Shown here piece after piece: positions 11,951 through 25,564 of a stretch of DNA of 64,000 bases. The stretch's first letter is position 1. Each line of letters starts with the position of its first letter. The notes below the pieces were generated by a model. The model was not told where the DNA came from and did not search any database. It saw nothing but the letters and a program-made list of their open reading frames with translations. Source of the DNA: Symsagittifera roscoffensis (lineage: Eukaryota > Xenacoelomorpha > Acoela > Convolutidae). The stretch covers positions 276,451-340,450 of the forward strand of contig NW_026971562.1 in NCBI RefSeq assembly GCF_963678635.1, given 5' to 3'. Both the position numbers and the translations under genes were made by a program.

Positions 11951-13978
11951 AACTTTTTTTTTGAACACATAGACCCTTTACTTTTTACGCCGTTAGTTAA
12001 TTAGCGAAGCACTCATCAGGTAACTAGACGAACTTTTTAGGTGATGAATTTTATCAGTTTAAATGCTTAAAATTATTCGAAAAACTAGTTTTCTGAAATT
12101 ATGAGATCTCTTCTACATTGTTAAATTTCAATAATTCTCATCTGTTAGCTATTCAAGGAAAAAAATGATAAACTAAGGTAATCTCTGTCGAAGAGAATTC
12201 TTAGATATATTAAAATAACCATTTATTTGCAGAGCATTTTCTCAAAGCTGAGTTTCTAATTTCCACAAAAGTAGGCTTTGTAGTAAAACACATGAAATGC
12301 TTTCAGTTGCACGATTCAAAAATGTTTAAACAAAATTTCTGTTGGTTAATTTCAAAATTACACGCAGGCATGCGTGTAACCTTATCGTAAGTAACTAAAA
12401 AGTGCCACTGGAATTAATTGTTGGCACTCAAAGACTCAATTTTTAGCTTATAAGTTTCAGAATACAAAACAGATCGGTACTAATGTTCCAGATCAAAAAT
12501 GAATAGTTTTTGGCCATGTTCTGTTGCAATCACTAACTGTTTATTCAAATATCCAGTATGAAAATACGATGCATTCTATGGAAGGATTAATCGTTGTTCA
12601 TGCTTTCAATATGTCTAACCACCTCTCAATATATTTTTACTCCTATTGCTAATTCATTTGCTCTCATTTACTTTTACATTGTGAGTTTCTGAGTGAGTTT
12701 TCGAACAACTTTCAAATCAATATCTCGAACTTTGATGATTATGAAAAAATTTAAAACAAATCATTGTTTTTACGCTGAGGTGTTTTGCAAACTTGAGAAT
12801 CGTGACTAATAAATTTGCTTTTTAGGAATCAAGCTATTTAATCATCGGTTCCATTCATGAATGTTCAGCTTTTGATTACATTTTTCAAATGCAATTACCT
12901 CATTTTTTAAAATGAAAATAGAAAAACAGTAATTTTGTTTCTAAGACTATTCAATGAAATTTCTTCTTACTTTCGACTGTTCAGACTGTTATCTTGATAC
13001 ATTACTATTCTCTTTAATTCAAGTTATCTTAAAAAATCTCTTAAATATCGTAAAATATTATTTTCACAACTTTGACTGTTAAGACCATTAAGTTTCGTTT
13101 CAGATAAAAAAATTCTGCCAAGAAAGCGGTGTCAACATTCAAAACTGTCAAAATAAATTTCAGGAATTTGTCTCAAAACAGTTTTTGTCTTTTAGCAGTT
13201 CCTTTCAAATAAAAACTCCGAGAAAAATTCAGAGACTTGAAACTCAGATAGAAGAAACTACCCAGATATCTTAAGAACTCTTGAAAAAAAATTAGGCTAA
13301 GTGAAACCTAGTCAAAATATTCAACGATCTCAAGCAGCAGGACACTGATTTTGTAATTACTAATTTTTGGGGAAGAACGTTTCCTTTGGTAAACACAGTC
13401 GCTCAATGCTTTTTAAAAATTCAATCCTTTTTAGTAGAGTAAGCTAGAATGATTAAAAATATCACCGAGCCAAAAGTGAAAAAAATACCATTTTCAATAT
13501 CATTACCAATTTGAAATTAGGATATAACTGAAAAAAGTGTTAAGTTAGTTTAAACATTTTTAGCCAGCCATGAAATCTTTTCTTGGTGTGAAATTACCAA
13601 TATTTTCTAAAACCAGGTTGAAACGAAAATTGACGTTTTCTCAAATTGCTTAAATAGGTTGCAGTAATTGCTCTTCATTTTTCTAAACTTATGCAAAAAA
13701 AAATAATAGCTTTTGAAATTCATGCAAGAAAACTTAATACTCACTCTAACCTCAGGCAAAAAAGGTTTTGTCCCTTCAATTTTATGCAGAAAGCGACAAA
13801 AAATTTGTTTATTGAACATGTATTCAATTGTGTCACACATTTTTGGAAATCAGGAGAGAAACATTCATGTTTTCATTCACAAATGCTACAATAATTAAAC
13901 ACATAAACACACACGCGATCTCATGCGTGAAGTCTGTTAAACACGTTGTACCTAAACTGTATCTGTAGCAAGCATTGG
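11150..13978. repeat. foldback unit 1 with long inverted arms
   Basis: The left arm (about 11150-11910) and right arm (about 12310-13090) are imperfect inverted copies of each other. Reverse-complementing the left arm lines up a long series of landmarks with the right arm in the same order: CGTGTAAC, GACTCAA, TTAGCTTATAA, CAGATC, TTTGCTCT, GAATCGTGAC, and AAGTTATCTTA followed by a CTCTTAA block. The roughly 0.4-kb centre is not palindromic. The remaining 0.9 kb to the right is shared with the next two units. Such a transcript could fold into a very long duplex. No transposase gene is seen, so this would be a non-autonomous foldback element or an old inverted duplication. Confidence 0.65.
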
Positions 13979-16670
13979 GCACTGGACACTTCTGGACACT
14001 TCAAAGTTATGGAAAAAAAATTGAGTAATCCTTCAACATTTTTATTAATTTATTAAAATTTCATTTCATAAAATGGAAAAATTCCATTTAAAAAATGTAA
14101 TAAAACATAAAAACTTTATGAATTGACCTAATGATTAAATTTTTTAATTTTCGAAATTTTTTCATGTTTGTCACGATTCCCAAGTTTGCAAAAAACCTGA
14201 GCGTAACATCCTTTATTTGGTTTTAGCTTTTTCACAATTATTAAAATTCGACCCAATGATTTATAAATTGTTCAAAACTTACTCAGAAAATCACAATGTG
14301 AAATTAAATCAGAGCAAACGAATAAAAATGGGAGTAAATACTTTATCAAGAGTCTGATGCCATTTTAAAAGCACAAACAAATTATAATCTTCACATAGAT
14401 TGCACCGTATGTTCACACTGAAGGGTTTGAAAAAGCATTTAGTGAATGCAAAGAACAAGGCCAACATTTTTCAATTTTGATCTGAAACACTAGTGACCGA
14501 TATGTCGTATATTCTGAAAATAATAAGCTAGAAGTTGAGTCTTTGAATGTGAACAACTAATTAGAGTAGTAACTTATTAGGTTACTTCCAATGAAGTTAC
14601 ACGCATGCTTGCGAATAAACTTGGAGTCAAGCAATAGAAAATTTCAAACTCAAAGAAATCCTTTTTGATAGGGAAATTATCATATACATTGCAGAGAGAG
14701 GGTAAGTTGAAACTAAGGCACTCAAGCTTTGTTTGTGAACACTTAGACTCTTAACTTTTTACGTTGTTAGTTCATTAGCGAAGCACTCATCAGGTAACTC
14801 AACGAACTTTTTAGGTGATGAATTTTATCAGGTTAAATGCTTGAAATTATTCGAAAAGCTACTTTTCTGAAATTATGAGATCCTTTTTACCTTGCTAATT
14901 TTCGATAATTCTCAACTGATAGCTATTCAATGAAAAAAAAAAGATAAACTAAGGTCTTCCTTGTCAAAAAGAATTCTCAGATAAATCAAATATCCATTAG
15001 TTTGCTAAGCATTTTCTCAAAGCTGAGTTTCTAATTTCCACACAAGTAGGCTTTGAAGTAAAACACATGAAATGCTTTCAGTTGCACGATTCAAAAAAGT
15101 TTAAACAAAATTTCTGTTGGTTAATTTCAAATTTACACGCAGGCATGCGTGTAACCTCATCGTAAGTAACGAAAAAGTGCCACTCGAATTGTTGGCACTC
15201 AAAGACTCAATTTTTAGCTTATAATTTTCAGAATACAAAACAGATCGGTACTAATGTTCCAGATCAAAAATGAATAGTTTTTGGCCAGGTTCTGTTGCAT
15301 TCACTAACTGTTTATTCAAATATCCAGTATGAAAATTACATTCTATGTAAGGATATAATGTTGTTCATGCTTTGAATATGTCTAACCACCTCTCAATATA
15401 TTTTTACTCCCGATGTTAATTCATTTGCTCTCATTTATTTTTACATTGTGAGTTTCTAAGTGAGTTTTTGAACAACTTTCAAATCATTATCTCGAACTTT
15501 GATAATTATGAAAAAATTTGAAACAAATCATTGTTTTTACGCTGAGATAATTTGCAAACTTGAGAATCGTGACTAATAAATTTGCATTTTAGGAATCAAG
15601 CTATTTAATCATCGGTTCCATTCATGAATACTCAGCTTTTGATTACGTTTTTCAAATGAAATTTCCTCATTTTTTAAAATGAAAAAAGTAAAACAGTAAT
15701 ATTGTTTTAAGACTATTCAATGAATTTTTTTCTTACTTTCGACTGTTAAGACTGTTATCTTGATACATTTCTTTTCTCTCTAATTCAAGTTAGCTTAAGA
15801 AATCTCCTTAATATCGTAAAAAAAAATTTTCACAACTTTGACTGCTAAGACAGTTAAGTTTCGTTTCAGATAAGAAAAATTTGCCAAGAAAGTGGTGTCA
15901 ACATTCCAAACTGTCAAAATAAATTTCAGTAGTTTGTCGTAAAACAATTTTTGTCTTTAGCAGTTCCTGTCAAATAAAAACTCCGAGAGAAATTCAGAGA
16001 CTTGAAACTCAGATAGAAGAAACTACCCAGATATCTTAAGAACTGATTTTGTAATTACTAATATTTGGGGAAGAACGTTTCCTTTGGGAAACACCGTCGT
16101 TCAATGCTTTTTAAAAATTCAATCAATTTTAGTAGAGTAAGCTAGAATGGTTAAAAATATCACCAAGCCAAAAATGAAAAAAACACCAAGTTCAATATCA
16201 TTAACAAATTGAAATTAGGATATAACTGAAAAAAGTGTTAAATTAGTTTAAAAAACTTTAGCCAGCCATGAAATCTTTTCTTGGTGTGAAATTTATTTTC
16301 TAAAACCAGGTTGAAACGAAAATTGAAGTTTTCTCAAATTGTTTAAATAGGTTGCAGTAATTGCACTTCAATTTTCCAAACTTATGCAAAAAAATAATAG
16401 CTTCTGAAATTCATGCAAGAAAACTTAATACTCACTCTAACCTCAGGCAAAAAAAGTTTTGTCCCTTCAATTGTATGCAGAAAGCGACAAAAAGATTGTT
16501 TATTGAACTTGTATTCAATTGTGTCACACATTTTTGGAAATCAGGAGAAAAACATTCATGTTTTCATTCACAAATGCTACAATAATTAAACACATAAACA
16601 CACACGCGATCTCATGCGTGAAGTCTGTTAAACACGTTGTACCTAAACTGTATCTGTAGCAAGCATTGGG
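13979..16670. repeat. foldback unit 2
   Basis: It begins at a short direct repeat of CTGGACACTT (13980-14003), which recurs at the start of the next unit (16671-16694) and at the end of the series (19402-19430). The left arm is about 14003-14660 and the right arm about 15100-15750, with a centre related to those of units 1 and 3. The period of about 2.69 kb marks a tandem series. Short frames near its right end, kept in units 1 and 2 (13691-13894 and 16361-16585), are a by-product of duplication, not convincing genes. Confidence 0.7.
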
Positions 16671-19401
16671 CACTGGACACTTCTGGACACTTCAAAACTA
16701 TGGAAAAAGAAATTGAGTAACCCTTAAACATTTTTATTAATTTTCAAAAGTTTCATTTCATAAAATGGAGAAATTCCATTTAAAAAATTTAATAAAACAT
16801 GAAAACTTTATGAATTGAACTAATGATTAAATTTTTTAATTTTTGAAACTTTTTTTTATGTTTGTCACAATTCCCAAATTTGCAAAAATCTCAGCGTAAC
16901 ATCCTTTATTTGGATTTAGCTTTTTCATGATTATCAAAACTCGAGCCAATGATTTAAAAATTGTTCAAAACTTACTCAGAAAATCACAATGTTAAATTAA
17001 GTCAGAGCAAACGAATAAAAATGGGAGTAAATACTTTATTAAGAGTCTGATGCCATTTTAAAAGCACAAAAAAATTATAATCTTCACATAGATTCCACCG
17101 TATATTCACACTGAAGGGTTTGAAAAAGCAGTTAGTGAATGCAAAGAACATGGCCAACATTTTTCAATTTTTATCTGAAACACTAGTGACCGATATGTCG
17201 TATATTCTGAAAATTATAAGCTAGAAGTTGAGTCTTTGAATGTGAACAACTAATTCGAGTGGTAACTTATTAGGTTACTTTCAATGAAGTTACACGCATG
17301 CTTGCGAATAAACTTGGAGTCAAGCAACAGAAAATTTCAAACTCAACGAAACCCTTTTTGATAGGGAAATTATCATATACATTGCAGAGAGAGGGTAACT
17401 TGAAACTAAAGGCACTCAAACTTTAGTTTGTGAACACTTAGACACTTAACTTTTGACGTTGTTAGTTTATTAGCGAAGCACTCATCAGGTAACTCAACGA
17501 ACTTTTTAGGTGATGAATTTTATCAGGTTAAATGCTTAAAATTATTCGAAAAACTACTTTTCTGAAATTGTGAGATCACTTTTATATTGTTAAATTTCGA
17601 TAATTCTCACCTGATAGCTATTCAAAGAAAAAAAAAGATAAACTAAGGTGTTCCTTGTCAAAGATAATTCTCAGATATATTAAAAGATTCATTAGTTTGC
17701 TGAGCTTTTTCTCAAAGCTGAGTTTCTAATTTCCACACAAGTAGGCTTTGTAGTAAAACAAATGAAATGCTTTGAGTTACAAGATACAAAAAATTTTAAA
17801 TATAATTTCTGTTGGTTGACTTCAATTTTACACGAAATCATGCGTGTAACTTCATCGGAAGTAACCAAAAAGTGCCACTCGAATTAATTGTTGACACTCA
17901 AAGACTCCATTTTTAGCTTATAAATTTCAGAATACAAAACAGATCGGTCTCTAGTGATTCAGATCAAAAATGAAAACGTTTTTTGCCATGTTCGGTTGCC
18001 TTCACTAACTGTTTATTCAAACATCCAGTAAGAATATAGGTTGCATTCTAGGTAAGGATTAAATTTTGTTCATGCTTTGAATATGTCTATCAACCTTTCA
18101 ATTTAACCTTTACTCCCATTGATAATTCATTTGCTCTCATTTGTTTATACATTGTGAGTTTCTGAGTGAGTTTTCGAAATTTTTTTATCTCGAATTTTGA
18201 TTAAAATGAAAAAGTTTAAAACAAATCAGTATTTTTACGCTGAGATGTTTTGCAACCTTGAGAATCGTGACTAATAAATTAGTAAATTAGGAATCAACCT
18301 ATTTAATCATCGGTTCAATTCATGAATGTTCAGCTTTTATTACAATTTTCAATTAAATTTCTTCTTTTTTTAAAATGAAAATAAGAAAAAAGTATTATTG
18401 TTATAAGATAATTCAATTAGTTTTCTTCATAGTTTCGACTGTTAAGACTGTTATCTTGGTACAGTTCTGTTCTCTGCAATTCAAGTTATCTTAGGAAATC
18501 TCTTAAATATCTTAAAATATCACTTTCACAACTTTGACTGTAAGTTTCGTTTCAGATAAGAAAAATCTGCCAAGAAAGCAGTGTCAACATTCAAAACTGT
18601 TAAAATAAAATGCAGGAGTTTGTCTTAAAACAAATTTTGTCTTTTAGCAGTTCCTATCAAAAAAAAATTCTGGAGAAAATATAGGAGAAAATAAAACTCA
18701 GTTAGAGGAAACCCACCAAGATATCTTAAGAACTCTTGAGAAAAAAATGGGCGAAGTGAAACCTAGACAAAAGATTCAACAATCTCAAGCAGCAGGACGC
18801 TGATTTTGTACTTAGTAGTTTTCGGGGAAGAACGTTTCCTTTGGGAAATACAGTCGCTTAATGCTTTTTAAAAATTTAATCAATTTCAGTAGAGTAAGCT
18901 AAAATGATTAACATCACCAAGCCAAAAGTGAAAAAAAACAAATTCAATATAATTAACAGTTTGAAATGACGAAATAACTTAAAATAGTGTTAAATTGTTT
19001 TTAAAAACTTGAGCCAGCCATGAAATCTTTTCTTGGGGTGAAATTATAGTTCTAAAAACAAATTGAAACGATATTTAAAGTTTTCTCAAATTGCTTAAAT
19101 AATGAGCAGTTGTTACTCTTCAATTTTCTAAATCTATACAAAAGTAATAGCTTTTGAAACTGATGCAAGAAAACCTAATAAACACTTTAACCTCAGGCAA
19201 AAATGGTTTTGTCTCTTCAATTGTATGTAAAAAAATTTTCTAACTTTCAAAAAAAAATTGCAAAGTCCGAAAAATTTTTGTTTATTGAACATGTGGTTTT
19301 CATCCACAAATGCTACAATAATGAAACGCATAAACATACACGCGATTCAATGCGTGAATATTGTAAAACTTGTTGTACCTAAACTGTATCTGTAGCAAAC
19401 A
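16671..19401. repeat. foldback unit 3
   Basis: Third tandem unit with the same order of left arm, centre, right arm and 0.9-kb tail. It is more diverged than units 1 and 2; its arm tip reads CACGAAATCATGCGTG where the others read CACGCAGGCATGCGTG. It ends at a small cluster of CTGGACACTT repeats near 19.4 kb. Confidence 0.65.
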
Positions 19402-20035
19402 TTGGACACTCTGGACACTTCTGGACACTTTAGCAAGACACTTCAGGAGTCTTCTGGACACTTAAAAAAAAACAATATGGAGTATAAATTAGTTCTATTC
19501 AACTAGCATTTATACCTCTCATAACTTTTTTATTAACACAAAAGTCAAAATAAACATCGATAAACTGCACAAAAACAAACGGACCAAGAAGAAAATATAT
19601 AACAAAAAGAATGCGAAAAGATATCAAGCAAGTAAATATACACTACTAAATACACAAACAAATCTACAGGTAGAAAAAATTAGAACTGTAGTATTTGCTG
19701 CAAGGAAGTCCATCTAAAGTATCTTTCGCAAAACTCTGAAATTTTTCAACCAATTAGATGAACAAGAAGATGAAGTTAGGGCTAAAATTTTACTTCTAGC
19801 GGAAGATAATCGTCTGAAAATGCTTTCGTTTAGCACGTACAAAAATACACTTTTAACAAAAGTACCCACAAAAGTGAGATGCAACATACATTGAAAAAGC
19901 ACACACAAAAACAGTCGAGACAGTTATGCTCAAGTACGTGAAAAAAATCACACCTACCCATTATTCAACTGGTATGTGTTTTACGTTAATAAACTGTTAT
20001 CAGTAAACTGGAGTCTTCATTCTTGAACAACTTAG
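19402..20035. other. segment between foldback series and satellite
   Basis: It starts with three or four copies of a 10-base CTGGACACTT motif. From 19493 to 19894 on the plus strand one frame is open except for a single TAA at 19715-19717. Its second half has mixed, coding-like composition (for example FFNQLDEQEDEVRAKI). No start codon or homology is evident, so it may be a relic or chance in A-rich DNA. Confidence 0.3.
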
Positions 20036-20789
20036 ACTCGAGTCTCAAAAGTCTCAGATAGCAAGGCGATGTAGCTTTTTCTGGATAACTTATACATCCT
20101 ATGATGAAGATTTAAGTTTTTTAAAGTTCTTTTTCGATTATAAGCAACTTTTTCTTTAAATTAAGACTCAAAAGTCGATTGTTTTCAATATATCAAGAAA
20201 ATGTAGCTTTTTCTAGACGACTCATTTATCCTATGATGAAAAAAATTTTTCAGTTGTTTTCTGACTCTAAACCAAATTTATCTTCTTAATCATGTGTCAA
20301 AAGTCAAAACTTTCTGAAATAGCATGATGATGTAGTTTTTTCTGATGACGCATACATCCTATGATGAAGGCTAATTTTTTTTGCAAGTTCTTTTTTCTAA
20401 AAAATTTTTTCATCGGAGACAAGTCTCAAAAGTCGATAGTTTCCGAGAAAGCATGATGATATAGCTGTTTCTTGATGACTCATACATCCTTTGACAAAGA
20501 TTATTTTTTATTAAAAGGTTTTTTTATTCTAAACGGCTTTTGTCTTCATAATCAAGTCTCAAAAGTCGATAGTTTTTGCAATACTATGATGATGTGGCTT
20601 TTTATGCCCATATATCTTTTGACAAAAATAAGAGTTTTTTTAACTTTTTTTGATTCCACACAAATTTTGTCTTCATTACCAAGTCTCAAAAATCTATAGT
20701 TTCCGAGATAGCATGATGATGCAGCTTTTTCTAGTTGACCCACACTTACTTTGATGAGAATAGTGAAATTTTTTCTGTTGCTTTTTGAT

Positions 20790-21015
20790 CCTAAGGTTGA
20801 GATCAACTTGCAGGTTTAGTTCAGGTATCATCACGTCAAATGGTTCTCAGCACAAAAGCCGACAATGGTGTATAAGAATTGCAGGTATTACAAAAATGTC
20901 TTTGATCAGTTGCCTCGCGAAACGTTGTCGCTTTAGTTTCTCGGCCTCCAACATGGCGGAGAGAAATGTCATGATCGCCTTCGCAATGAATTCTGAGATC
21001 GGTTGAACCCAACTT
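20790..21015 (-). pseudogene. retroelement fragment captured in satellite, copy 1
   Basis: Read on the minus strand this insert translates to a stretch containing AIMTFLSAMLEAEK. It closely resembles the second polyprotein of element A (GEAIMTFLSAMADVE near 41.93-41.98 kb), followed by the equivalent of the RFDVMIPA stretch. About 225 bases are represented, with frameshifts. It derives from the third module of that polyprotein and is not expressed as a gene. Confidence 0.7.
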
Positions 21016-23284
21016 CTTAATTAAACCTAACATTTCGATAGTTTTCAATAAAGCATGATGATGTAACTTTTCTGGATGACTCATACACTCTATGATGAAG
21101 GTTTTTTTAAATTTGTTTTTTGATTATAAAGGTTTTTTGTAGTAATATTTAAGACTCAAAAGTGGATCGTTTCCGAAATAGCAAGATAATACAGCTTTTT
21201 CTGGATGACTCATACGTCCTATGAAGAAGTTAAAGAATTTTTTTTTTCATTCCAACTGAGATTTTCTTCATAATCAAGTCTCAAAAGTCGATAGTTTGCG
21301 ATATAGCAAGATGATGTAACTTTTTCTGAATGACTCATACATACTATAATGATGTTAAAACTTATTTGTAGGTTGTTTTTTTATTCTGAACATTTTTTGT
21401 CTGCATAATTAAGTCTCACAGTTCGATAGTTTCCAAAATTGCATGATAGAGTAGCTTTTTCTGGGCGACTCATACATCCTATGATGAAGATTAAAGTTTT
21501 CTAAAGTTGTTTTTTGATTGAATAGAACTTTTCTTCTTAAATCAAGACTCAAAAGTCGATAGTTTTCTATAAAGCAAGAAGATATAGCTTCTTCTGGTGA
21601 CTCATATCTCATGTGATCAAAAACTGTTTTCAGTAGTTTTCTGATTCTGAACCAATTTTTGTCTTCATTATCAAGTCTCAAAAGTCGGTACTTTGCGATA
21701 TAGCAAGATGTTTCAACTTTTTCTGAATGACTCATACATCCTATAATGAAAATAAAACTTATTATTTGTTGTTTTTTTATTCTGAACATTTTTTGTCTGC
21801 AAAATTAAGTCTCACAGTTCGATAGTTTCCAAAATTGCAAGATAGAGTAGCTTTTTCTGGACGACTCATACATCTTATGGTGAAGATTAAAGTTTTCTAA
21901 AGTTGCTTTTTGATTGAAAATACTTTTTCTCCTTAAATCAAGACTCAAAAGTCGATAGTTTTCAATAAAGCAAGAGGATGTAGCTTTTTCTGGTGACTCA
22001 TATATCCTGTGACCAAAAATTGTTTTCAGTAGTTTTCTGATTCTGAACAATTTTTGACTTCATAATCAAGTCTCAAGAATTGATATATTCAGAGATAGCA
22101 TGATGATGTAGCTTTTTCTGGATGACTCTAATATCTTATGATAAGGATCTTCTTTCAGTTTTTCTACGTTCTAATCAACTTGTGTCTTCAAAGTTAAGTC
22201 TCACAGTTCAATACTTTCTGAGATTGTATGAAGAAGTAGCCTTTTCTTATGACTCATACATCCTATGATGAAGGTTAGTTTTTCTTGAATTTTTTTTTCT
22301 AAGTAATTTTGCCAATCAAAGTCCGAGATAGCATGGTGGTATAGATTCTTCTTGATGACTCATACATCCTATGAAGAAGATTTTTTTTATTTAATAATTT
22401 TTTAAAAGCTAAACTGCTTTTGTCTTGTTAACCAAGTCTCAAAAGTCGATAATTTCCGAGATTGCATGATAATGTAGCTTTTTCTAGATGACATATACAT
22501 CCTATGGCAAAAAAAAAAAATGATTTTTGGTCCCAAACTTTTTAAATCGAATTCACAATTTGGTACCTCTCAAAAAGCATGATGATATAAATTTTCTTGA
22601 TGAATCATAAATCCAATGAAAAAGAGTATTTTTTTATTAATTGATTTTTTTTCTAAACAATTCTGTCTTCATGATCAATTCTCAAAAGTCGATAGTTTTC
22701 GAGATACTATGATGATGTAGCTTTTTCTAGATGATTCATACATCCTATGGCGAATAAGAGGAGTTTTTTAGCTCTTTTGTTATTCTAAACATTCTTAATT
22801 GAAACTCACAATTCGATAGTTTTCAAGAAAGCACGATGATATAGCTTTTTCTGAATGACTCATACATCCTATGATGAGAAAGAGAAAAAAACTTTGAGCT
22901 GTTTTGTGATTCTAAACATTTTTGATTAAAATTCACAATTCGACAGTTTCTGAAAAAGCACGATGATGTAGATTTTTCTGAATGACTCATACATCCTATG
23001 GTGAGAAAGTGAAAAACTTTGAGCTGTTTTGTGATTCTAAACATTCTTAATTAAAATTCACAATTCGACAGTTTCTGAAAAAGCACGATGATGTAGATTT
23101 TTCTGGATGACTCATACATCCTATGATGAACATATATTTTTTTCAGTTGTTTTTTGATTCCACACAAATTTTGTCTTCATTAACAAAAACTGATAGTTTC
23201 CGAGATAGCATGTTGCTGTGGTTTTTTCTAGATGACCCATTCATACTTTGATAAGAGCAGAGAAAAATGATCAGTTGCTTTCTG

Positions 23285-23515
23285 ATCCAAAGGTTGGGAT
23301 GCACTTGCAGGTTTCGTGCAGGTATCATCACGTCAAACCGTTCTTCTGCCAACAAGCCGACAATAGCGTATACGAACGCATAGCCAGGAGAGATTACCTA
23401 AATCACTTTGGTCAGTTGCCTCGCGAAACATTGTCGTTTTAGTTTCTCGGCCTCCAACATGGCGGAGAGAAGTGTCATGATCACCTCTCCAATTAAATCT
23501 GAGATTGGATGAGTC
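23285..23515 (-). pseudogene. retroelement fragment captured in satellite, copy 2
   Basis: Same insert as at 20.8-21.0 kb, one higher-order period (about 2.5 kb) to the right. The minus strand gives VISPGYAFVYAIVGLLAEE followed by RFDVMIPARN. Element B has ALSPGYARLPDGLKFVYAIV and then RRYDVIISAPN near 51.8-51.95 kb. The same order of residues over about 75 codons makes chance similarity unlikely. One stop and small deletions are present. Confidence 0.75.
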
Positions 23516-24092
23516 CAACTTCTTAATTGAAACTAAAATTTCGGTAGTTTTCAAAAAAGCATGAAGATGTATGACTATTATGTTGAAGATTTTTTTCTTT
23601 TTTATTTGTTTTTTGATCATGAACGTTTTTTGCTGTCAAAACTAAGACTCAAAGGTAGATAATTTCCGAAATAGCGAGACAATACAATTTTTTCTGGATG
23701 ACTCATACGTCATATGATGAAGTTTAAAAAAAGGTTTTTTTTTCAGTTGATTTTTTTTCATTCCAAACGAGTTTGTCTTCTTAATCAGTCTCAAAAGTCG
23801 ATAGTTTCCGTGATAGCAAGATGATGTAGCTTTTTCTGGATGACTTATACATCTTATGAAGAAGATTATTTTTTAATTAATGATGTTTTTTTCTAAATTG
23901 CTTTTGTCATGTTAATCAAGTCTCCAAGATCGTTAGTTTCCGAGATTGCATGATTATGTAGCTTTTTCTAGATGACATAAACATCCAATGGCAAAAAAAT
24001 GAAATAATTTTTGATCCTGAATCTTCTTAGTTAAACCTAACAAATCGGTAGCTTTCAAAAAAGCACAATGATACAGCTTTTTCTGGATGTTT

Positions 24093-25564
24093 CATTGCTC
24101 CACTTCTTTCGTGGCTAGCTCCTGTTTGACATTTTGTAACGCTGTCCTTGCCTCCAAACCATAATCTAGGATAATCTTCGAGAGCTTGGTAATGAATGTT
24201 TCGAGAGACCTATTCAGAGGTTCAAACATCGAGACATACATCGTTGTGTTCTGCGAGACCGTAGTCAGATCTGGCACTGACCTGACTTGTGGCACAGTGG
24301 GCAACCTTGTCTCCGGGCTAGCATCTGCCTCCGGCGGGACTGGATTCGTCCAGCCAGGCCTCGAGGTGGCTGCCCTCGGCCACTCCCTATTCCTAGATTC
24401 GTAGTTCGTTCTCGAACTTTGCTGGGCCCCGGCATAGCTGCCTGCTCCATCTCCATCAATAGCCTGGCGTGAGCGCTCCCTGGGGTTGGAACGCTCCTCC
24501 CGAGTGCTCCCATTTAAGATCTCGTCAAGCTTCCGCATCATTAGGTCAGATTTGGCATCTAACCTTTTTCCAGGCTAGTCATCATATGAGCCTAGGTATT
24601 GTCATGATCGTTCAACAATCGCTCGATCTCTCTTGTCATCCTAGCCTCTCTTTCCTCTGACTCATTGTTTGACTGTGCCAAGCTTTCCGCCAGGCATTGA
24701 TCGGTGTTGCGAATCAATTGAGCTTGATTGAATCTCGCCTGCGAATTCGCGTGCGTCAGCTCATCCCGCAAATTCTCTTGACCCTGGTGAGCTCTCTCCT
24801 CGACTCGATCCATTCTCTTGGTCATGTCCCGTCGCAATTCCTCCAAGCCTGTCATTACGCCAGCAAACATGTCGCTTATATCGCCAGCCGCCCCTAATGT
24901 CGGGGTTAGTCCCAGAGAAGATGATGTCAACTGCGGCTGCAGCCTGGTACTTGATGACGCTCCGCCTTTTTGTTTGCCCATCGAAGTCATCAATCGGTCG
25001 AACATCGAGGATACTCCCAGGGTTATTCCATCAGACATGAGCCTGGTCGGCGAAGTGGACAACGCCTTCCTGCTCATGGCGTTCCTCGGGCCAGGCGTGA
25101 AGTTCCCCTGAACAATACTTCCTCTCGCGGCTCGACCTCGGAACGCTCCGAGGCCTCCTCCGTCCTCTCGACTTCCTTCCGTTCGAGGTCCTCGCTTGGC
25201 TCAAAGTCGGGCCGAATGAGCGTTCGTTCTCCTTCGTCAAAGGGGTCCACAAGCGCCCCGCTCGCCGTTCCGGCCTCGGCGCTTTGCCCTTGATTGCTAT
25301 CGAAGTTCTTCTCGCTTCTTAATTTCATTCCGCTCACTGAAAGATCAGCTTGACCCTTCTTCGATTCGCTGTCAGCAAAAATGTCGGAAACGCTGCTAAA
25401 CGATGATTGACTACGCCTAGTTCTAAACTTTCGCGTGCTCCCCTTGATCAGCCTGGGAATCTTAGTAGTCAATCCTAGCGAGTCTCTACGCTGCATACTT
25501 TGTAATAAATAGTTATGTTCGTACAATTTAATGGCGATGTACACGTACCGCCGCAAATAAGTTC
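24093..25564 (-). pseudogene. gag: inverted, internally deleted gag fragment of element A
   Basis: Minus-strand copy of the A leader and gag N-terminal part, facing the plus-strand copy across a short loop. Compared with plus copy 1 it lacks the equivalent of 27216-28284 (about 1.07 kb). The junction at 24168-24176 joins the capsid-proximal segment to the segment after the zinc knuckles, with about 8 filler bases. It carries the same TAG stop as both plus copies (24594-24592 here) but lacks two stops shared by, or present in, the plus copies, so it split off earlier. The left end at about 24093 abuts satellite sequence directly. Confidence 0.85.

Larger units (their letters stand above)
20040..24092. 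repeat. satellite array, about 120-bp units
   Basis: A core recurs at intervals of roughly 110-130 bases in the same orientation: AAGTCTCAAAAGTCGATAG, a Y-rich step, GCATGATGATGTAGC, TTTTTCTGGATGACTCATAC, ATCCTATGATGAAG. Units are diverged and vary in length through poly-T tracts. A larger period of about 2.5 kb is visible, because the segments around 20.65-21.05 and 23.15-23.55 kb match each other, including a non-satellite insert. Several 60-126-codon minus-strand frames here (for example near 21.4-22.05 kb) translate the repeat and are not genes. The array stops where the retroelement fragment begins. Confidence 0.9.

Noticed and set aside
13691-16585. Similar 67-74-codon frames in foldback units 1 and 2
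   Set aside because: They overlap the repeat, lack coding-like substitution patterns (frame-breaking changes in unit 3) and have no recognisable product. They survive because the DNA was duplicated.
21409-23044. Several 70-126-codon minus-strand frames with MYESPRKS-type repeats
   Set aside because: They translate the satellite unit itself; the repeated peptide follows the DNA period and breaks wherever units vary.
20040-24092. CRISPR array
   Set aside because: The repeats are long and diverged, without uniform spacers, and the context is eukaryotic. It is a satellite.
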